In this document: positions 33,033-35,620 of the stretch, in pieces
Position numbering within the stretch: position 1 is the stretch's first letter
How the letters are laid out: every line of letters begins with the position of its first letter
Notes under the pieces: generated by a model
Told to the model about the DNA's origin: nothing
The model's database searches: none
The model's input: the letters and a program-made list of their open reading frames with translations, nothing else
Assembly: GCA_036960485.1 (NCBI GenBank)
Contig: JBALXS010000044.1
Span: 1 to 35,620, forward strand
Source of the DNA: Rs1 sp036960485
GTDB lineage: Bacteria > Pseudomonadota > Gammaproteobacteria > Pseudomonadales > Balneatricaceae
Length of the DNA: 35,620 nucleotides
Reading direction: 5' to 3'
Program-made: the position numbers and the translations under genes

Positions 33033-33039
33033 GGGTTTT

Positions 33040-33963
33040 ATGGATATTCTGGAAGATATTTTTAATACGTTAGGTTTGAAAGGTGCATTGTATTTTCGCA
33101 CGGATTTCAGTGCTCCTTGGGGAGTCGCTGTGCCTTATCATGAGGGAGTTGCGCGCTTTCATTTGGTAATACAAGGGCATTGTTTCATAAAGGTTAATGG
33201 CGGTGAATGTGTTGAACTCAGTGCTGGGGATTTAATTATGATCCCGCGCGGTGTACCTCATGAATTACTCGCAAGTCCAGATGCTGAGGCACCGGCCCTT
33301 GAGCAAGTGCTTGTAGATACCGGTTATGAAGGCAAAGGTGTACTAGCAGTGGGAGAGGGTGATTCACGCGCCACCACGCAGTTGGTGTGCGGGCATTTGA
33401 GCTTTCGTAATCAAGCAGATCATCCGGTATTAAGAGTATTACCAGATTACCTGTTAGTGGCCAACAGCTGTCGTGCTAAACATCCTTTATTGGACAGTGT
33501 GTTACGTTTAATTACCCAACGCATCTTTGATGATCAATTAGGTGCCGCTGCATCAGTCACGCGCCTTTCTGAAATCGTTTTTATTGAATTACTAAAAGCA
33601 GGTATAAGTGAAAGGCCTGAACTAATAGCGTTATTAGAAGGGCTTCAAGATCCTAAAATCGGTAAATCGCTGCAATTAATTCACGCTCAGCCTGATAGCC
33701 TATGGACTGTTGAATCACTCGCGACAGAAGTGGCTATGTCTCGTAGTCGTTTTGCACAGCGCTTTAATGAGTTGATCGGGATAGGGCCGATGACTTACTT
33801 GGCGGATTGGCGTTTACAAAAAGCAGTGTCGCTGTTGGAGGGGTCTCGTATGAGCGTGCAACAGATAGCTGCCAAAACTGGTTATCAATCTGCATCATCA
33901 TTCACCCGTGCATTTTCAGGAAAATTTGGTATTGCTCCAAGAGAATATCGACAAACAGCTTAA
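33040..33963 (+). CDS. AraC-family regulator with N-terminal cupin domain
   Basis: Transcriptional regulator, 307 aa from ATG 33040. That start is chosen because AGGGG lies five bases upstream and MDILEDIFNTLGLKGALYFRTDFSAPWGVAVP is the usual opening of the Cupin_6-AraC group; an upstream ATG at 33001 would place the interlocking dyads inside the gene. The cupin domain (about 1-180) includes FHLVIQGHCFIKV and GDLIMIPRGVPHEL. The C-terminal AraC HTH pair (about 210-305) includes LATEVAMSRSRFAQRFNELIGIGPMTYLADWRLQKA and a second helix-turn-helix ending FGIAPREYR. It lies upstream of the YHS/VOC/MAPEG genes on the same strand and probably controls them. Confidence 0.88.
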   Translation: MDILEDIFNTLGLKGALYFRTDFSAPWGVAVPYHEGVARFHLVIQGHCFIKVNGGECVELSAGDLIMIPRGVPHELLASPDAEAPALEQVLVDTGYEGKGVLAVGEGDSRATTQLVCGHLSFRNQADHPVLRVLPDYLLVANSCRAKHPLLDSVLRLITQRIFDDQLGAAASVTRLSEIVFIELLKAGISERPELIALLEGLQDPKIGKSLQLIHAQPDSLWTVESLATEVAMSRSRFAQRFNELIGIGPMTYLADWRLQKAVSLLEGSRMSVQQIAAKTGYQSASSFTRAFSGKFGIAPREYRQTA

Positions 33964-34165
33964 ACTATACATATCGTATCGAACTCTTTGCGATAAATCC
34001 CAATATAAGAGGTCAGCATTTACATATCATCTCTTTTGATCGAGACTGAGCTCAATCAGGCAATTAGTCTGATGTTAACAGTTTTGATCACGGCTCGGTG
34101 CTTACTTGCTCTTAATTGAAGATCATAAGCGCCTTATAAAAGCCGCAACATAAAAGGTGAATACG

Positions 34166-34675
34166 ATGTCTAAAACTATCTCTAAAAAACTTATTACTGG
34201 TGCAGGTTTTGCTTCTGTAGCCCTACTTACTTCGCTTTCTTTTTCAACATTAGCAACCGCTGCAGACGAGCACAATGTGGCTCCTGGATTAACAGCGGCG
34301 GGTGCTCCATTAGGGCTTCATGGTGTTGACCCAGTTGCAGCTATTAGCACGGGTAAAGCAGTAGAAGGCAGTGCCACTTTTACAGCGACCCATGAAGACG
34401 TTGCCTATTACTTTAGCGATGCTGCAAGTATGAAACGTTTCCAAGCTAGCCCAGCCAGCTATATTCCACAAAACGGTGGTTTCTGCACCTTCGGAGTCTC
34501 TGTCGGTAAGAAATTTGATGGCGATCCAAATTTTGCCAGCATTGTCGACGGTAAGCTTTACGTATTCCTCAATGAAGATATCTACAAGCTATTTCTCAAA
34601 GATAAAGCCGGTACCATTGCGAAAGCTGAGCAACAATGGAAAAGCATTGAACACGCTACTGCCAGCGCTTTATAA
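34166..34675 (+). CDS. Secreted YHS-domain protein
   Basis: Periplasmic protein, 169 aa, with a Sec signal peptide ending around LATAADEH. The mature part is a YHS-type domain: LGLHGVDPVAAISTGKAVEGSATFTATHEDVAYYFSDAASMKRFQASPASYIPQNGGFCTFGVS. YHS domains are linked to metal (often copper or heavy-metal) proteins, but this one has a single Cys and lacks a metallothionein-like cluster. ATG at 34166 is used because AAGGTG lies seven bases upstream; a GTG at 34157 overlaps that site. First gene of the set with the VOC and MAPEG genes (77 nt to the next). Function unknown; a stress or metal-related role is inference. Confidence 0.82.
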   Translation: MSKTISKKLITGAGFASVALLTSLSFSTLATAADEHNVAPGLTAAGAPLGLHGVDPVAAISTGKAVEGSATFTATHEDVAYYFSDAASMKRFQASPASYIPQNGGFCTFGVSVGKKFDGDPNFASIVDGKLYVFLNEDIYKLFLKDKAGTIAKAEQQWKSIEHATASAL

Positions 34676-34752
34676 CTGTTTATTAGCGCTAGAAATAGAG
34701 ATCAGGCGAAGAGTGTCTGGTCTTTAAGTTTAATATTTTTGTGAGAAATACG

Positions 34753-35157
34753 ATGAGTATTATTGACCATTTGAGTGTTGGCGTATCAAATATTGATTTA
34801 GCAGGTAGGTTTTATGACGGCTTGCTTGCCACTATCGATTGCCTGCCAAAAGTAAAGCATGAGAAATTTATTGCTTATGGCGAAAAGGGCGTCGAATTGC
34901 TAGTGATGTTACCCAACAATGGAAAACAATCTACAGCTGGCAATGGCACACATATAGCGCTGGTAGCTCCTAGTCAGCAGAGCGTTGATGACTTTCATGC
35001 TTTTGCGATTGCAGAGGGTGGGCAATGTGCAGGTGAACCGGGACCTCGGCTAGATTATCCAATACCCAATGTATACACAGCCTATGTGCTTGACCCCTTT
35101 GGTAATAAGTTGGAAATTATCCACAATGGCTTTTTGAATCTAGGGAGAAAATCATGA
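34753..35157 (+). CDS. VOC (glyoxalase/bleomycin-resistance) family protein
   Basis: Small metal-dependent enzyme fold, 134 aa, single VOC module pair: IDHLSVGVSNIDLAGRFYDGLL with the first metal His (H6), GNGTHIALVAPS with the second His, and a terminal DPFGNKLEIIHNGF with the third ligand Glu. Such proteins include glutathione or fosfomycin transferases, glyoxalases and dioxygenases. With a MAPEG protein overlapping downstream, a glutathione-linked detoxification role is plausible. ATG at 34753 is used; a GTG at 34741 would add four residues not seen in the family. Its stop overlaps the MAPEG start (ATGA at 35154-35157), so the two are translationally coupled. Confidence 0.85.
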   Translation: MSIIDHLSVGVSNIDLAGRFYDGLLATIDCLPKVKHEKFIAYGEKGVELLVMLPNNGKQSTAGNGTHIALVAPSQQSVDDFHAFAIAEGGQCAGEPGPRLDYPIPNVYTAYVLDPFGNKLEIIHNGFLNLGRKS

Positions 35158-35570
35158 GTACATTATATTATTATCTGTTACTAAGTGGTGCCTTAACCAT
35201 ACTGTTGTGGACGCCTTATATATTAGCGCGGGTGTTCGTTTGGGGGTTACCTACTTTTCTCAATAATTACCCACAAGGCTTTCCTGCTAAGCAGCCAGAA
35301 GCGCCTTTATGGGCACAAAGAGCGCAACGCGCACATCTGAATATGGTAGAAACAATGCCAGCATTCATTGCAGTGGTGCTAGCGGCGGGATCGCTTGCCA
35401 GTGAAGTGTTGTTAGTAAAACTTGGTTTCTGGGCAGGTTTGTTCTTTTATGCACGCGTTGTTTATGCTGTAGTGTATATTTTAGGTTTACCTTACTTGCG
35501 CACGCCGGTGTACCTAGTTTCGTGGCTTGCGGTGTTAGCCATCGCTTATCAAGTGTTTATAACGCTGTAG
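35154..35570 (+). CDS. MAPEG family membrane protein
   Basis: Integral membrane protein, 138 aa, four predicted helices, matching the MAPEG family (membrane-associated proteins in eicosanoid and glutathione metabolism). Visible signatures: a long first helix, WAQRAQRAHLNMVETMPAFIAVVLAA (the conserved RAxxAHxNxxE stretch), and FFYARVVYAVVYILGLPYLRT near helix 4. Bacterial members include microsomal-type glutathione transferases. It overlaps the VOC gene by 4 nt, and a strong terminator follows, so it ends the transcript. Glutathione use would fit the VOC partner but is not proven by the sequence. Confidence 0.9.
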   Translation: MSTLYYYLLLSGALTILLWTPYILARVFVWGLPTFLNNYPQGFPAKQPEAPLWAQRAQRAHLNMVETMPAFIAVVLAAGSLASEVLLVKLGFWAGLFFYARVVYAVVYILGLPYLRTPVYLVSWLAVLAIAYQVFITL

Positions 35571-35593
35571 TTTATTGTTAAGAAAACACCCAC

Positions 35594-35620
35594 AAAAAAG
35601 CAGCCAAAAGGCTGCTTTTT
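35594..35620 (+). terminator. Strong rho-independent terminator after the MAPEG gene
   Basis: GCAGCC (35600-35605) / GGCTGC (35610-35615) with an AAAA loop, extended by an A run on the left and a T run reaching the end of the window. Closes the YHS/VOC/MAPEG transcript. Confidence 0.9.

Overview
The window is AT-leaning and densely coded and reads as a chromosome segment of a free-living, probably marine gammaproteobacterium. The strongest taxonomic hint is the run ABC-F ATPase (YheS type) / TIGR02444 protein / FKBP isomerase / Rsd-AlgQ, plus gshA next to argE, which recalls Pseudomonas-type gene order (from memory, not searched). Genus cannot be fixed from what is visible. There are no tRNA or rRNA genes, CRISPR arrays, transposases or phage genes.

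Layout. (1) 1-7868, housekeeping: the 3' part of a DctB-like sensor kinase with an unreadable 5' side, dctD, an ABC-F ATPase, a TIGR02444 protein, a periplasmic FKBP isomerase, a WD40 lipoprotein paired with rsd/algQ, and a small FliL-like secreted protein. (2) 7940-12855, glutathione and arginine: gshA (TTG start), argE, and a divergent ArgP-type LysR / ArgO-LysE-type exporter pair. (3) 12928-16657: a LysR regulator divergent from a flavin monooxygenase, a RidA-like protein lacking the usual catalytic Arg, and a DUF1028 protein. (4) 16658-17836: 1.2 kb without a convincing gene, holding a possible LysR remnant and a palindromic repeat-like stretch. (5) 17837-24341: a TRAP transporter (dctPQM), an AzlCD amino-acid exporter, an enolase-superfamily enzyme and an ornithine-cyclodeaminase-family reductase. 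(6) 24588-30855: a GlxA-type AraC regulator divergent from a GcvA-type LysR, then a DHDPS/NAL-family lyase, an aldehyde dehydrogenase and a DAO-type FAD oxidase. (7) 30856-31710: 0.85 kb of apparently eroded sequence. (8) 31711-35620: an MFS transporter, a cupin-AraC regulator and a YHS / VOC / MAPEG gene set ending in a strong terminator.

Blocks 5 and 6 are the most interesting. The enolase/OCD pair matches the known route cis-3-hydroxy-L-proline -> pyrroline-2-carboxylate -> L-proline. The FAD oxidase / DHDPS-family / ALDH trio matches the later steps of 4-hydroxyproline breakdown to 2-oxoglutarate. With a TRAP uptake system and an amino-acid exporter alongside, the region looks like a catabolic island for cyclic imino acids or their betaines. 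The assignment is inference from family membership and gene order. No proline-racemase-type epimerase and no Rieske demethylase is present in the window.

A second theme is RNA or DNA dyads between genes. Strong hairpins sit at dctP/dctQ, dctM/azlC (beside the azlC ribosome-binding site) and enolase/OCD (two in tandem). A terminator-like hairpin lies between the monooxygenase and ridA genes, two interlocking dyads precede the cupin-AraC gene, and a perfect 19-bp inverted repeat frames the convergent space after the OCD gene.
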